This document shows, in pieces, positions 50,100 to 58,367 of a stretch of DNA of 64,000 bases. A program made the position numbers and the translations under genes. How positions within the stretch are numbered: position 1 is the stretch's first letter; each line of letters opens with the position of its first letter. Below the pieces are notes generated by a model. That model was given only the letters and a program-made list of their open reading frames with translations, made no database searches and was not told the DNA's origin. Origin of the DNA: an uncultured Lachnospiraceae bacterium (GTDB lineage Bacteria; Bacillota; Clostridia; Lachnospirales; Lachnospiraceae); contig CAJTWM010000016.1 in the NCBI GenBank assembly GCA_910579805.1, positions 1 through 64,000 of the forward strand, given 5' to 3'.

Positions 50100-50333
50100 T
50101 TACCGATATGTAATATTGCAGATACTATTGACGGATGGACCGTGCATAAAATGATGTTTATTTACGGACTGAGTACGATCTCTTACGTTTTGCGGCACTG
50201 TCTTTTTATTGATATTATTACAATCCCTACGCCTGTTGTATTTGGGACAAAAGCAAACGGCGCAGAAACTTATTTAGGATTTCTGGGTATTCCGGTAGAG
50301 AAAATTAGCGGCGCTTTTAGCGGCCGCTATTGA
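50092..50333 (+). pseudogene. Remnant of a membrane protein gene
   Basis: An open frame of about 80 codons with hydrophobic segments (MMFIYGLSTISYVLRHCLFIDIITIPTPVVFG) that runs to a TGA and overlaps the end of the yerC-like gene by a few bases. No ribosome site is seen. The content fits the C-terminal end of a transporter, but the family is not recognised. It joins the other fragment near 50095. Confidence 0.35.
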
Positions 50334-50626
50334 TTCGTAGAAGAAAGAATCCGTTCAAACACCAGCTCGTAACCGTCATTTCCATAATTAAGGGAACGGT
50401 TCACACGGCTTATAGTTGCGGTAGAAGCGCCGGTTTTTTCCGCAATTTCAAGATAAGTCTTATGTTCTCTTAACATGGCGGCCACTTCAAAGCGCTGGGA
50501 TAACGATAAAAGTTCGTTCACTGTACACAAATCTTCAAAAAAACTGTAACATTCGTCTCTGTCTTTCAGGCTCAGGACGGCGTCGAAAAGAGCGTCAACA
50601 GCCTGGGTTTTTATTTTCTTATTCAT
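50327..50626 (-). CDS. YerC/YecD TrpR-like regulator
   Basis: A 99-residue helical protein of the TrpR-related YerC family. KDRDECYSFFEDLCTVNELLSLSQRFEVAAML is followed by the helix-turn-helix YLEIAEKTGASTATISRVNRSLNYG. GGAGG precedes ATG 50626. The family is DNA-binding, but its regulon is not defined. It stands alone on the minus strand; 50627-50879 upstream shows no other gene. Confidence 0.9.
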   Translation of the reverse strand: MNKKIKTQAVDALFDAVLSLKDRDECYSFFEDLCTVNELLSLSQRFEVAAMLREHKTYLEIAEKTGASTATISRVNRSLNYGNDGYELVFERILSSTNQ

Positions 50627-50879
50627 GGGTGCCTCCGTCAAAATCCGATAATATAAACATATCTGCATTTTAACATACTAAAGTCTTAAAGTAAAGGAGA
50701 AGATTTTATCGTTTGCGGATGCCTGTAGGGAGCGGCCTGTCTGCCCGCAGAGGCAGGACTGCCTTGGGAAATGAAGAGGGGAGGCGGTTAAAAAGAAATG
50801 GCGGTAAGGATTTTAGAAAATATGACTTGTCATGCGGTTAGGGGTACTATATAATTAGGAAAGAAGAAAGGTGTTGAAT

Positions 50880-51485
50880 ATGACAATTAATACGGAAGAT
50901 TTGATCAACAGCATATTGGCAAGCTTTGACAGGATCAGTTATATTAAGTCGGAAGATATTCCTAATATTGATCTTTATATGGATCAGGTGACGACCTTTA
51001 TGGATAAAAAACTGAAAAATACGACCAGATATCCGCAGGAAGATAAGATACTGACCAAGACCATGATCAATAATTATGCGAAAAACGATCTGCTGCCGCC
51101 GCCCTTAAAGAAAAAATATACGAAAGAACATTTACTTTTGCTTATATTTATTTATTATTATAAAGGAATCTTATCGATCAACGATATTCAGACATTGCTA
51201 AAGCCCATTACGGATAAGTATTTCGGAACGGATGAGGCGTTTGATCTGGAGCATATTTATGACGAAGTATTCGGTCTGGAGGATGAGCAGCTTGAAAGCC
51301 TGAAAGCGGATGTGATTGAAAAGTTTAAGGTATCGCAGACCACATTTGGGGATGCGCCGGAAGAGGATAAGGAGTTTCTGCAGACGTTCTCTTTTATATG
51401 CGTGCTTGGATTCGATGTGTATGTAAAGAAGCTATTGATCGAAAAACTGATCGATGACCTGAAGAATAGAAAAAGTAAAGAATAA
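50880..51485 (+). CDS. DUF1836 family protein
   Basis: A 201-residue helical protein. The N-terminal half carries the DUF1836 pattern with a MerR-like helix-turn-helix feel: PNIDLYMDQVTTFMDKKL, LTKTMINNYAKNDLLPPPLKKKYTKEHLLLLIFIYYYKGILSINDIQTLL. The rest is helical and acidic. Common in Lachnospiraceae, role unknown, perhaps regulatory. ATG 50880 is preferred over GTG 50871. The Hpt gene follows 25 bases later. Confidence 0.85.
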   Translation: MTINTEDLINSILASFDRISYIKSEDIPNIDLYMDQVTTFMDKKLKNTTRYPQEDKILTKTMINNYAKNDLLPPPLKKKYTKEHLLLLIFIYYYKGILSINDIQTLLKPITDKYFGTDEAFDLEHIYDEVFGLEDEQLESLKADVIEKFKVSQTTFGDAPEEDKEFLQTFSFICVLGFDVYVKKLLIEKLIDDLKNRKSKE

Positions 51486-51510
51486 GAATATATCATTTAC
51501 GGAGGTAGAA

Positions 51511-51876
51511 ATGCGGTTAGAGGATTTAAGAAATAAGGGATTTGACGTGGACAGCGCCATGGAGCTTTGTATCGACAGCGAAGAGATCTATCAGGAAGTA
51601 TTGGAGGCGGCTTTGGATGAAGGCGTTGAGAAACTTCCTTTTATGCGGGAATGTGTGGAAAAGGAAGATTATGAGCGCTACTGTATCGAAGTACACGGGC
51701 TGAAAAATGCGGCGAAGCAGATCGGGGCCATGCGGCTTTCCGAACTTGCTTTTGATCAGGAAAAGGCGGCTAAGGCCGGTGAATATGATGTAGTAAAAGG
51801 AAATTACGAATCTATGTTGGAGGCATATCAGGAGATCATCGATTTCCTTCGTGAGTTTTTGGAGAATGAGGTATAA
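51511..51876 (+). CDS. Histidine phosphotransfer (Hpt) domain protein
   Basis: A 121-residue stand-alone four-helix Hpt protein. The phospho-acceptor is H62 in YCIEVHGLKNAAKQIGA, matching the HxLK pattern. No receiver or hybrid kinase gene is nearby, so its partners in the relay are elsewhere. GGAGG precedes the ATG. It may be co-transcribed with the DUF1836 gene. Confidence 0.88.
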   Translation: MRLEDLRNKGFDVDSAMELCIDSEEIYQEVLEAALDEGVEKLPFMRECVEKEDYERYCIEVHGLKNAAKQIGAMRLSELAFDQEKAAKAGEYDVVKGNYESMLEAYQEIIDFLREFLENEV

Positions 51877-52066
51877 AAGAATTGGGCAGGCAGACCTTGG
51901 AGGAGGATTTCTTTCAGGGTCTTTTTTTGTTTTTAAAAAGATAGCATGACAATTTTTGTTGTAAAAACGGGGAATATAAGGAAACAGACCTAAGTGGGCA
52001 TACTGATATTACATTAAAATTCTGTATATAAAATGTTTTGAGTATATATGGAGATAATGATGTATT

Positions 52067-52756
52067 GTGAGTGATTATAAGAAGGTATTCAGGAGGCTTG
52101 CCGCTTATAGAAAGGGGCGGGGTATCACACAGGAGCGGGTTGCGGAGAAGATCCATATCAGTCAGGAACAGTATTCTTATCTGGAAAATGGTATCTCCAA
52201 AATGACGGATAAAGATCTGAGGGGATTTTTGGAATTAGGCTGGAATATTGATTATATTATTACGGGTGAGGAGACGTTTTATGGCAGCGAAAACAAAGTA
52301 GAAGAGGCGTTTGCAGGGTTTAAGGACGAAGAAGGAAAGGAATTTGCCATGAAACTTTGTGCGGAGGTCATGATCATAAAGGCTGTACGGGGAAGGCTGT
52401 GGGAAAATCATGGAGGACTGAAAGAAAAACTAGAGTTGCTAAGCGATATGGTTGATTCATGGCAGGATTTTTCTATGTGCCATCATGTCAGGAAACGGCT
52501 GAAGATCTCCCAGCTTGTTATGGCTGAAAAGTTGGGATTGGGGATCAAGAAGTACAGGGAAATAGAACGGGAGATCAAATATCCTGATGCGGAAATGCTT
52601 TTGACTCTTTATGATATGTCAGGATATCCGCCGATGTTGTTTTTGGACTTTTATGACAGGCGGCTGCTGCTTCTGAAGCTGGTGTGGGACGTATTTGGCG
52701 ATAAAGACAAAGAGGAAATACTGGATTTTATATATTATATGAAGAAGATTCTGTAA
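52067..52756 (+). CDS. Transcriptional regulator with two HTH (XRE-like) domains
   Basis: A 229-residue protein. The first helix-turn-helix is in FRRLAAYRKGRGITQERVAEKIHISQEQYSYLENG (about 6-42); a second occurs in VRKRLKISQLVMAEKLGLGIKKYREIEREIKYP (about 140-172). Between them is a helical segment. The start is GTG 52067; the ribosome site is weak. The domain duplication is unusual. It lies directly upstream of a decayed ABC exporter gene that it might once have controlled. Confidence 0.75.
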   Translation: MSDYKKVFRRLAAYRKGRGITQERVAEKIHISQEQYSYLENGISKMTDKDLRGFLELGWNIDYIITGEETFYGSENKVEEAFAGFKDEEGKEFAMKLCAEVMIIKAVRGRLWENHGGLKEKLELLSDMVDSWQDFSMCHHVRKRLKISQLVMAEKLGLGIKKYREIEREIKYPDAEMLLTLYDMSGYPPMLFLDFYDRRLLLLKLVWDVFGDKDKEEILDFIYYMKKIL

Positions 52757-52789
52757 GGAGGGGAAGAGAGGAAACAGTTTTATCATAAA

Positions 52790-53499
52790 ACGGATCGGTT
52801 CTTTTGCAGCAAAAGGCAGGAAAGTCAGACTCGCATGATTCAAGAGTGATAGAGCTTTTAAACGGGAAAATTTTATGGTTCGGGATCAGTCTATGCGAAA
52901 AAGCAAGAGTCTGACCGATTTTGCAGATCATTTTGGGGCGAAGGCAGTTATACCGGGATCATGATACTGGCATACGGATGGTTTTTCAGAACCGGATCTC
53001 TATTGGCACGGTAATGGCAGTGATCGGGCTTCAGAGGAATGTCTCATGCCTGTTTATGAATTTTTCAGCTTTTTTTCGGGACTTTCAGAGGCGTTTCCGT
53101 CCATAGAGCGTGTGAATGAGCCTTTGGAAACGGAAAAGGACGGAACATGAAAATCTTTCTAACATGACAAACATGACAGAATCCGGTGGATATACACATC
53201 CTGAACCGGTTTGATATGAGAGTCAGGAAGGGGAAGAATATTTCCGGCGGACACCGCCAGCGGACTGCCATGGCGAGAATGTTCTTAAGCCACAGGCCGA
53301 TCTATCTTATCGGCGAGGGAACCGTCAATATTGATGAAGAAACAGAGAATATCGTAACGGAGAGTATAAAAAAAGATGAAGGGGGAAAGGTGCTTTCCCT
53401 GTCAGATGAGTCTTTTTGTTTAAGCAGTATCAAAAGCAGGTTTGTGATCGGTACGCCGTCTGGAAGTCAGGGAGAAGAATACAAAAGAGTTTATCCTTG
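52790..53499 (+). pseudogene. Decayed ABC exporter gene (MsbA/MdlB type)
   Basis: Fragments of one ABC exporter follow each other in different frames: FKRENFMVRDQSMRKSKS (52850-52910), LAYGWFFRTGSL (52970), IGTVMAVIGLQRNVSCLFMNF (53008-53070), SIERVNEPLETEKD (53098-53140), and from 53209 the signature ISGGHRQRTAMARMF and a degenerate Walker B (YLIGEG). The Walker A part is missing, so there is also an internal deletion. Several frameshifts and stops rule out function. It ends at 53500, on top of the csoR promoter. Confidence 0.8.
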
Positions 53500-53524
53500 A
53501 CAAAGACGGAAATCATGATAATAT
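53497..53524 (+). promoter_or_regulatory. Promoter of csoR-copA
   Basis: TTGACA (53497-53502), 16-base spacer, TAATAT (53519-53524). The -35 overlaps the last codons of the ABC pseudogene. Confidence 0.65.
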
Positions 53525-53535
53525 ATAAATATGGA

Positions 53536-53555
53536 TACCCCACAGGGGTGGGGTA
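53536..53555 (+). promoter_or_regulatory. CsoR operator
   Basis: TACCCC ACAGGGGT GGGGTA: a G/C-tract pseudopalindrome of the form typical of CsoR binding sites, with TACCCC inverted as GGGGTA. It lies 11 bases after the -10, over the likely start point, so apo-CsoR would block transcription and Cu(I) would release it. Confidence 0.85.
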
Positions 53556-53655
53556 AAAAACAGAATGAAAAATAACCGCTATCCCTGTTTTTTATGGTTA
53601 TACTAATTCCCATAGGATTGTCTTAACAGACATACGACCCAAGGAGGTACTGTTT

Positions 53656-53916
53656 ATGAAAGCGGATAAAGCCAATATAGAGAGATTATTAAAAACTGCA
53701 AGAGGGCAGTTGGACGGCATTTTGAAAATGGTCGAGGAAGACAGATACTGCATCGATATTTCCAACCAGCTCATGGCGACCCAGTCTATTTTAGGGAAAG
53801 TCAACAGAGAAGTGATCAAGGCTCATATGCAGTGCTGCGTGAAAGAAGCCGTGGAAGGGGAAGAGCGGGAAGAAAAGATCGACGAAGTGATGACACTGAT
53901 AGATAAACTATTATAA
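53656..53916 (+). CDS. csoR: Copper-sensing repressor CsoR
   Basis: An 86-residue DUF156 protein. The Cu(I) ligands of the family are in place: C32 (DRYCID), H57 and C61 (KAHMQCC), with the same spacing as the M. tuberculosis protein. NIERLLKTARGQLDGILKMVEEDRYC is the conserved N-terminal helix that binds DNA. AAGGAGG precedes the ATG. It lies 19 bases before copA and 101 bases after its predicted operator. Confidence 0.94.
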   Translation: MKADKANIERLLKTARGQLDGILKMVEEDRYCIDISNQLMATQSILGKVNREVIKAHMQCCVKEAVEGEEREEKIDEVMTLIDKLL

Positions 53917-53935
53917 AGGCTTTGGGAGGCATTTG

Positions 53936-56479
53936 ATGAAAAAAGAAACTTACGATATTACCGGAATGACTTGTTCTGCATGTTCCTCCAGAGTGGAAAA
54001 ATGCGTCCGCGCTTTAGAGGGGGCTGACAAGGTTTCCGTTAATCTTTTAACGAACAGTATGCAGATTGAATACGAAGAAGACCGGCTGGATGAGAGGAAG
54101 ATCGTAACGGCTGTGGAAAAGGCCGGATATGGGGCGGCGTTGAGAAGTAAAAGAGAAAAGAGCGCCGTTTCACAGAAGCGAATCGGGGAAACCCCGGAAA
54201 AGAGCATCATGCAGAAGGAGACGGAAAGCCTGAAAAAGCGCTTTTTCTTATCCCTCGTCTTTTTGATACCGCTTATGTATCTTTCTATGCATCATATGTT
54301 TTTTGAATGGTTCGGCCTTCCGGTTCCGTCAGTGATCATGGAATATTTCCATGGATACGAGAATGCGGTCACCTTTTCCTTTTCGCAGTTTTTACTGCTT
54401 TTGCCTATTTTGTATATGAACCGGAAGTATTTTCAGGTGGGATTTAAAACGCTGTTCCACGGAAGTCCCAATATGGACAGTCTGATTGCGATCGGTTCCG
54501 GAGCGGCGCTCGTATACGGCTGCTTTGTGATCTTTCGATTGGGCAGGGCGTTAGGACAGCAGGATCTGCAGGTAGTGGAACAGTACGGGATGGAAGTATA
54601 TTTTGAATCGGCAGGCATGATTTTGACGCTGATCACACTGGGAAAATATTTAGAAGCAAGATCGAAAGGAAAGACAGGCGAAGCCATTACCAAGCTGATG
54701 GACCTTGCGCCGAAAACGGCGGTGGTGGAAAGAGACGGTGAAGAGAAAACGGTCGGCGTGGAAGAAGTCTGTGTCGGAGACATTGTTTTGGTAAGATCCG
54801 GCGCGGCAGTGCCTGTGGACGGCGTGATCGTTTTCGGAACCGGCAGTATCGACGAGGCGGCGATCACGGGAGAAAGTATTCCCGTAGACAAAAAAGAGGG
54901 GGATACGGTGGTAGGCGCTACCGTCAACAAAGCCGGATTTTTCAAATTCCGGGCGACGAAGGTGGGAGATGATACGACGCTTTCGCAGATCATCCGTCTG
55001 GTGGAAGAGGCCGGCGCCAGTAAAGCGCCGATCGCTAAAACGGCGGATAAGATCGCAGGCGTTTTTGTCCCGGCAGTGATCGGGATTGCGCTGCTTGCGT
55101 CGGCTGTCTGGCTGTTTGCCGGCGCAGGATTTGAGTTTGCGCTTTCTATCGGTATTTCCGTATTGGTCATTTCCTGCCCCTGCGCTCTTGGGCTTGCTAC
55201 GCCGGTAGCAATCATGGTCGGCACGGGAAAAGGAGCCCAGCTTGGTATTTTGATCAAATCGGGAGAGGCGTTGGAAACAGCGCACAATATAGATACTATT
55301 GTTTTGGATAAAACGGGTACGATCACGGAAGGAAAGCCCGTAGTCACGGATGTGATACCTGTGGGATGTACAAAAGAAGAACTGCTAAGGGCTGCGGTCA
55401 GTCTGGAAAAGCCCAGTGAACATCCTTTGGCGCAGGCTGTGGTAAAGTATGGGGAAGGACAGGGAATCTATGCAGAGACGACGGAGGACTTTGTCACTCT
55501 TCCCGGAAAAGGAGTGGGCGCCCGTCTGTCCGGCATACAGTATTATGCCGGAAATAAAGGACTGATGGAGGAAAACCATATTTCCTGCAAAGCGGTGGAA
55601 CAGGAACTTTACCGTCTTGCGGGCGAAGGGAAAACCCCTTTGCTCTTCAGCGGCGGAAAAGAAGTTTACGGGCTGATTGCAGTAGCGGATGTGGCAAAAA
55701 AAACCAGTAAAGCGGCTATTGAAAAATTTAAGAAAATGGGCATAGACGTGGTCATGCTGACCGGAGACAATGAAACGACTGCCAAAGCGGTACAAAAGCA
55801 GTTAGACATTCCCAAAGTCATTGCAGACGTGCTGCCGGAACAAAAAGAGCAGGTGATCCTATCCTTGCAGAAGGAAGGGAAAAAAGTGGCAATGGTGGGC
55901 GACGGCATCAACGACGCTCCGGCCCTGACGAGGGCGGACGTGGGGATCGCGATCGGCGCGGGAACGGACGTGGCGTTGGAAAGCGCGGACGTAGTGCTGA
56001 TGAAAAACGATCTGCTGGACGTCTGTCAGGCGATACGCTTAAGTAAGAAAGTGATCTTAAATATTAAGGAAAATCTGTTTTGGGCATTTTTCTATAACAG
56101 TATCGGTATTCCTTTGGCAGCGGGCGTATTTTACTGTAGTTTTGGATGGAAACTGAATCCCATGTTCGGCTCTGCGGCCATGGCGCTCAGCAGTGTATGT
56201 GTGGTTTCCAATGCGCTTAGAATAAAAAGATTCAAGGAGGAAAAAGAAATGTTTGGAAAGAAAAAATGTGATGTGGAGATGAAAGTGGAAGGTATGAGCT
56301 GCGGCCATTGCAGCGCGAGAGTGGAAGAAGCTTTAAATGCGATAGAAGGCGTGAAAGCGGAAGTGGATTTGAAGAAAAAGACGGCTTATGTTACACTGGA
56401 AAAGGAAACGGCGGAAGATACGCTGAAAAAAGCGGTGGAAGAGGCCGGATATCATGTGGAAGAGATAAAAAAGCTTTAA
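53936..56479 (+). CDS. copA: Cu(I)-translocating P1B-ATPase CopA with C-terminal CopZ-like domain
   Basis: An 847-residue copper exporter. An N-terminal heavy-metal domain has GMTCSACSSRVE (about 10); eight membrane helices follow; the transport site is C414-P-C416; the phosphorylation site is D458-K-T-G-T; GDGINDAP is the hinge. A second heavy-metal domain, EGMSCGHCSARVEEAL, lies at the C-terminus after residue 771, an unusual place. ATG 53936 follows GGGAGG. Controlled by CsoR upstream. The C-terminal domain has its own ribosome site and ATG (next entry). Confidence 0.95.
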   Translation: MKKETYDITGMTCSACSSRVEKCVRALEGADKVSVNLLTNSMQIEYEEDRLDERKIVTAVEKAGYGAALRSKREKSAVSQKRIGETPEKSIMQKETESLKKRFFLSLVFLIPLMYLSMHHMFFEWFGLPVPSVIMEYFHGYENAVTFSFSQFLLLLPILYMNRKYFQVGFKTLFHGSPNMDSLIAIGSGAALVYGCFVIFRLGRALGQQDLQVVEQYGMEVYFESAGMILTLITLGKYLEARSKGKTGEAITKLMDLAPKTAVVERDGEEKTVGVEEVCVGDIVLVRSGAAVPVDGVIVFGTGSIDEAAITGESIPVDKKEGDTVVGATVNKAGFFKFRATKVGDDTTLSQIIRLVEEAGASKAPIAKTADKIAGVFVPAVIGIALLASAVWLFAGAGFEFALSIGISVLVISCPCALGLATPVAIMVGTGKGAQLGILIKSGEALETAHNIDTIVLDKTGTITEGKPVVTDVIPVGCTKEELLRAAVSLEKPSEHPLAQAVVKYGEGQGIYAETTEDFVTLPGKGVGARLSGIQYYAGNKGLMEENHISCKAVEQELYRLAGEGKTPLLFSGGKEVYGLIAVADVAKKTSKAAIEKFKKMGIDVVMLTGDNETTAKAVQKQLDIPKVIADVLPEQKEQVILSLQKEGKKVAMVGDGINDAPALTRADVGIAIGAGTDVALESADVVLMKNDLLDVCQAIRLSKKVILNIKENLFWAFFYNSIGIPLAAGVFYCSFGWKLNPMFGSAAMALSSVCVVSNALRIKRFKEEKEMFGKKKCDVEMKVEGMSCGHCSARVEEALNAIEGVKAEVDLKKKTAYVTLEKETAEDTLKKAVEEAGYHVEEIKKL
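56249..56479 (+). CDS. Internal in-frame CopZ-like copper chaperone
   Basis: AGGAGG (56235-56240) stands 8 bases before ATG 56249, in frame with copA. The 76-residue product, MFGKKKCDVEMKVEGMSCG..., is a complete heavy-metal domain with CGHC as the Cu(I) site (GMSCGHCSARV) and would act as a free CopZ-type chaperone. A free chaperone and a fused domain could both arise. In E. coli a copper chaperone is made from within copA by programmed frameshifting, so a dual output from one gene has precedent. Confidence 0.6.
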   Translation: MFGKKKCDVEMKVEGMSCGHCSARVEEALNAIEGVKAEVDLKKKTAYVTLEKETAEDTLKKAVEEAGYHVEEIKKL

Positions 56480-56495
56480 ATTTTATGTATTCTTA

Positions 56496-56529
56496 GTGCC
56501 GTTTACGGACTCCGCACCGTAGACGGCAC
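56496..56529 (+). terminator. Hairpin after copA
   Basis: GTGCCGT pairs with ACGGCAC and, inside, TACGG with CCGTA. A/T-rich sequence follows without a strong T run, so it is a modest terminator. Confidence 0.6.
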
Positions 56530-56564
56530 ATTTTATAAAAAATGGAAAGGACGGAAAAGTCAAA

Positions 56565-58352
56565 ATGACAAAGGTAACGTTTGAGGAATATATCAAGAAA
56601 AATAAAGTACTCTGCGACGGCGCGTTCGGCACTTATTACGGGGCGCTCGCGGGAACGGAAGCAGCTTGCGAGAAAGCAAATTTAGAAGATCCGGAGCTTG
56701 TCAAAAAAATTCATAGGGAATATATCCGGGCAGGGGCAAAGCTGATCCGTACCAACACCTTTGCGGCGAACCGCGCCATGCTTTCCACGACGGGAGAACA
56801 GGTAAAAGAGATCATAAAGAAGGCCTATGAGCTTGCAAGGGAAGCCTGTGGGGAAGAGGCGTCCGTTTATATCGGCGGCGATATCGGCCCGATCCCTGCG
56901 GACGGTACGACGGAAAGACAGGCCAGAGAAGAAGAATATCTGGATATCTGCCGCACTTTTTTGGCAGCAGGCGCAAAGATCCTTATTTTTGAGACATTTC
57001 CGGATCTGGAAGAGATCCTTCCGGTCATACGGAAAGTGAAAGCGGAAAACAAAGATGTTTTTGTGATCGTACAGTTTTGCGTTAACCAGTTCGGGTACGG
57101 CAATACGGGGTTCAGTGCGAAGCGGCTTTTAGAGGAGGCAGGGAACGCGGATGAAATATCCGCCGTTGGGTTTAACTGCGGCGTGGGTCCCGGCCATTTA
57201 TACCGGATCATGGAAAAACTGGAACTTTCCGTAGGGAAATATATCACGGCCCTTCCCAATGCCGGGTATCCCCGCAGGGTGCAGAGCAGAATGGTGTTTT
57301 CGGATAATGAAGAATATTTTGTGGCGAAAGAATGCGATATCGCGGCGCTCGGCATCGATATTTTAGGCGGCTGCTGCGGTACTACGCCTTCTTATATCGG
57401 CAGGCTTTCCCGGAAAAACATATGGAAGAGGGAATCGGACAGGGAACTCAGGAAAAAAGAAATGCATAAACCAAGGGAGGAATACCGGGATTACAGTTTT
57501 TTTAACGGAAAAGATAAAAAATTGATCGCCGTGGAACTGGCGCCTCCTCTGAATGCGGATGATGAAAAGCTGATGGACGCGGCAAACCGTCTTAAAAATT
57601 GTGCGGTAGATGTGGTTACCTTTCCCGATTCTCCGTCTGGAAGAACCCGGGTGGACTCTGTCCTCATGGCGGCAAAGGTCAGGAAAGAAACGGGACTTTG
57701 CGTGATGCCTCACTTATGCTGCAGGGACAAAAATGCAATCGCCATCCGGTCCCAGCTTTTAGGGGCGCAGGTGAACGGAATCCATAATTTTTTGGTCATT
57801 ACGGGCGATCCGGTGCCTACGCTGATCCGACAGAGGGTGAAGAGCGTATTTAACTTTGATTCCGTGGGATTTATGAAGATCATAAAAGATATGAATGAAG
57901 AACAGTTTGCAAAAGAACCCCTCTGTTATGGCGGAGCGATCAACTACAACCGCCGTAATTTAGAAGTGGAGCGGGAACGCATGAAGAAAAAAACAGAAGC
58001 GGGCGCGGCGTTTTTCTTTACCCAGCCCCTTTTCTGCAAAGAGGACGTAGAGAAGGTAAAGCGTTTGAAAGAGGAAGTGCCGGAAACCAAAGTGCTTTGC
58101 GGGATCATGCCTCTTGTCAGCAGAAAAAACGCACTTTTTATGAAAAACGAAATGACCGGCATCCATATTCCGGACGAGGTGATCGAAAGATATGGGGAAA
58201 GCATGACAAGGGAGCAGGGGGAGGAAACCGGAATCGCCATTGCAAAAGAGATCATCGGGCTTGCTTCCGGTTTCGCAGACGGATTCTATTTTTCCCTGCC
58301 CTTTAACCGGGTAAACGTATTGGAAACTATTTTAAAAGAGGCCGGCCTGTAA
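56565..58352 (+). CDS. Homocysteine S-methyltransferase / methylenetetrahydrofolate reductase fusion
   Basis: A 595-residue bifunctional protein. Residues 1-290 form a homocysteine methyltransferase barrel: LCDGAFGTYYG, LIRTNTFAANRAML, the zinc cysteines in GFNCGVG and ILGGCCGTTP. Residues about 310-595 form a MTHFR-like TIM barrel: IAVELAPPLNADDEKL, LCCRDKNAIAIRSQLLGA, LVITGDP, FFFTQPLF and GIMPLVSRKNA. It couples reduction of methylene-THF with methionine formation. No S-box or T-box is seen upstream. Confidence 0.92.
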   Translation: MTKVTFEEYIKKNKVLCDGAFGTYYGALAGTEAACEKANLEDPELVKKIHREYIRAGAKLIRTNTFAANRAMLSTTGEQVKEIIKKAYELAREACGEEASVYIGGDIGPIPADGTTERQAREEEYLDICRTFLAAGAKILIFETFPDLEEILPVIRKVKAENKDVFVIVQFCVNQFGYGNTGFSAKRLLEEAGNADEISAVGFNCGVGPGHLYRIMEKLELSVGKYITALPNAGYPRRVQSRMVFSDNEEYFVAKECDIAALGIDILGGCCGTTPSYIGRLSRKNIWKRESDRELRKKEMHKPREEYRDYSFFNGKDKKLIAVELAPPLNADDEKLMDAANRLKNCAVDVVTFPDSPSGRTRVDSVLMAAKVRKETGLCVMPHLCCRDKNAIAIRSQLLGAQVNGIHNFLVITGDPVPTLIRQRVKSVFNFDSVGFMKIIKDMNEEQFAKEPLCYGGAINYNRRNLEVERERMKKKTEAGAAFFFTQPLFCKEDVEKVKRLKEEVPETKVLCGIMPLVSRKNALFMKNEMTGIHIPDEVIERYGESMTREQGEETGIAIAKEIIGLASGFADGFYFSLPFNRVNVLETILKEAGL

Positions 58353-58367
58353 GGCTTCAGAGGAAGA

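Noticed and set aside
50064..50333. Intact small membrane protein gene
   Set aside because: No ribosome site, overlaps the 3' end of another gene, and abuts a second broken fragment; treated as a remnant.
52824..52917. Riboswitch-like fold: GTCAGACTC/GAGTCTGAC stem with GCATGATTCAAGAGT, shared with the lysine aptamer at 43194
   Set aside because: The same bases read as ABC exporter protein sequence (FKRENFMVRDQSMRKSKS) that continues in later fragments, so it is coding remains; the shared 15 bases are judged a chance match.
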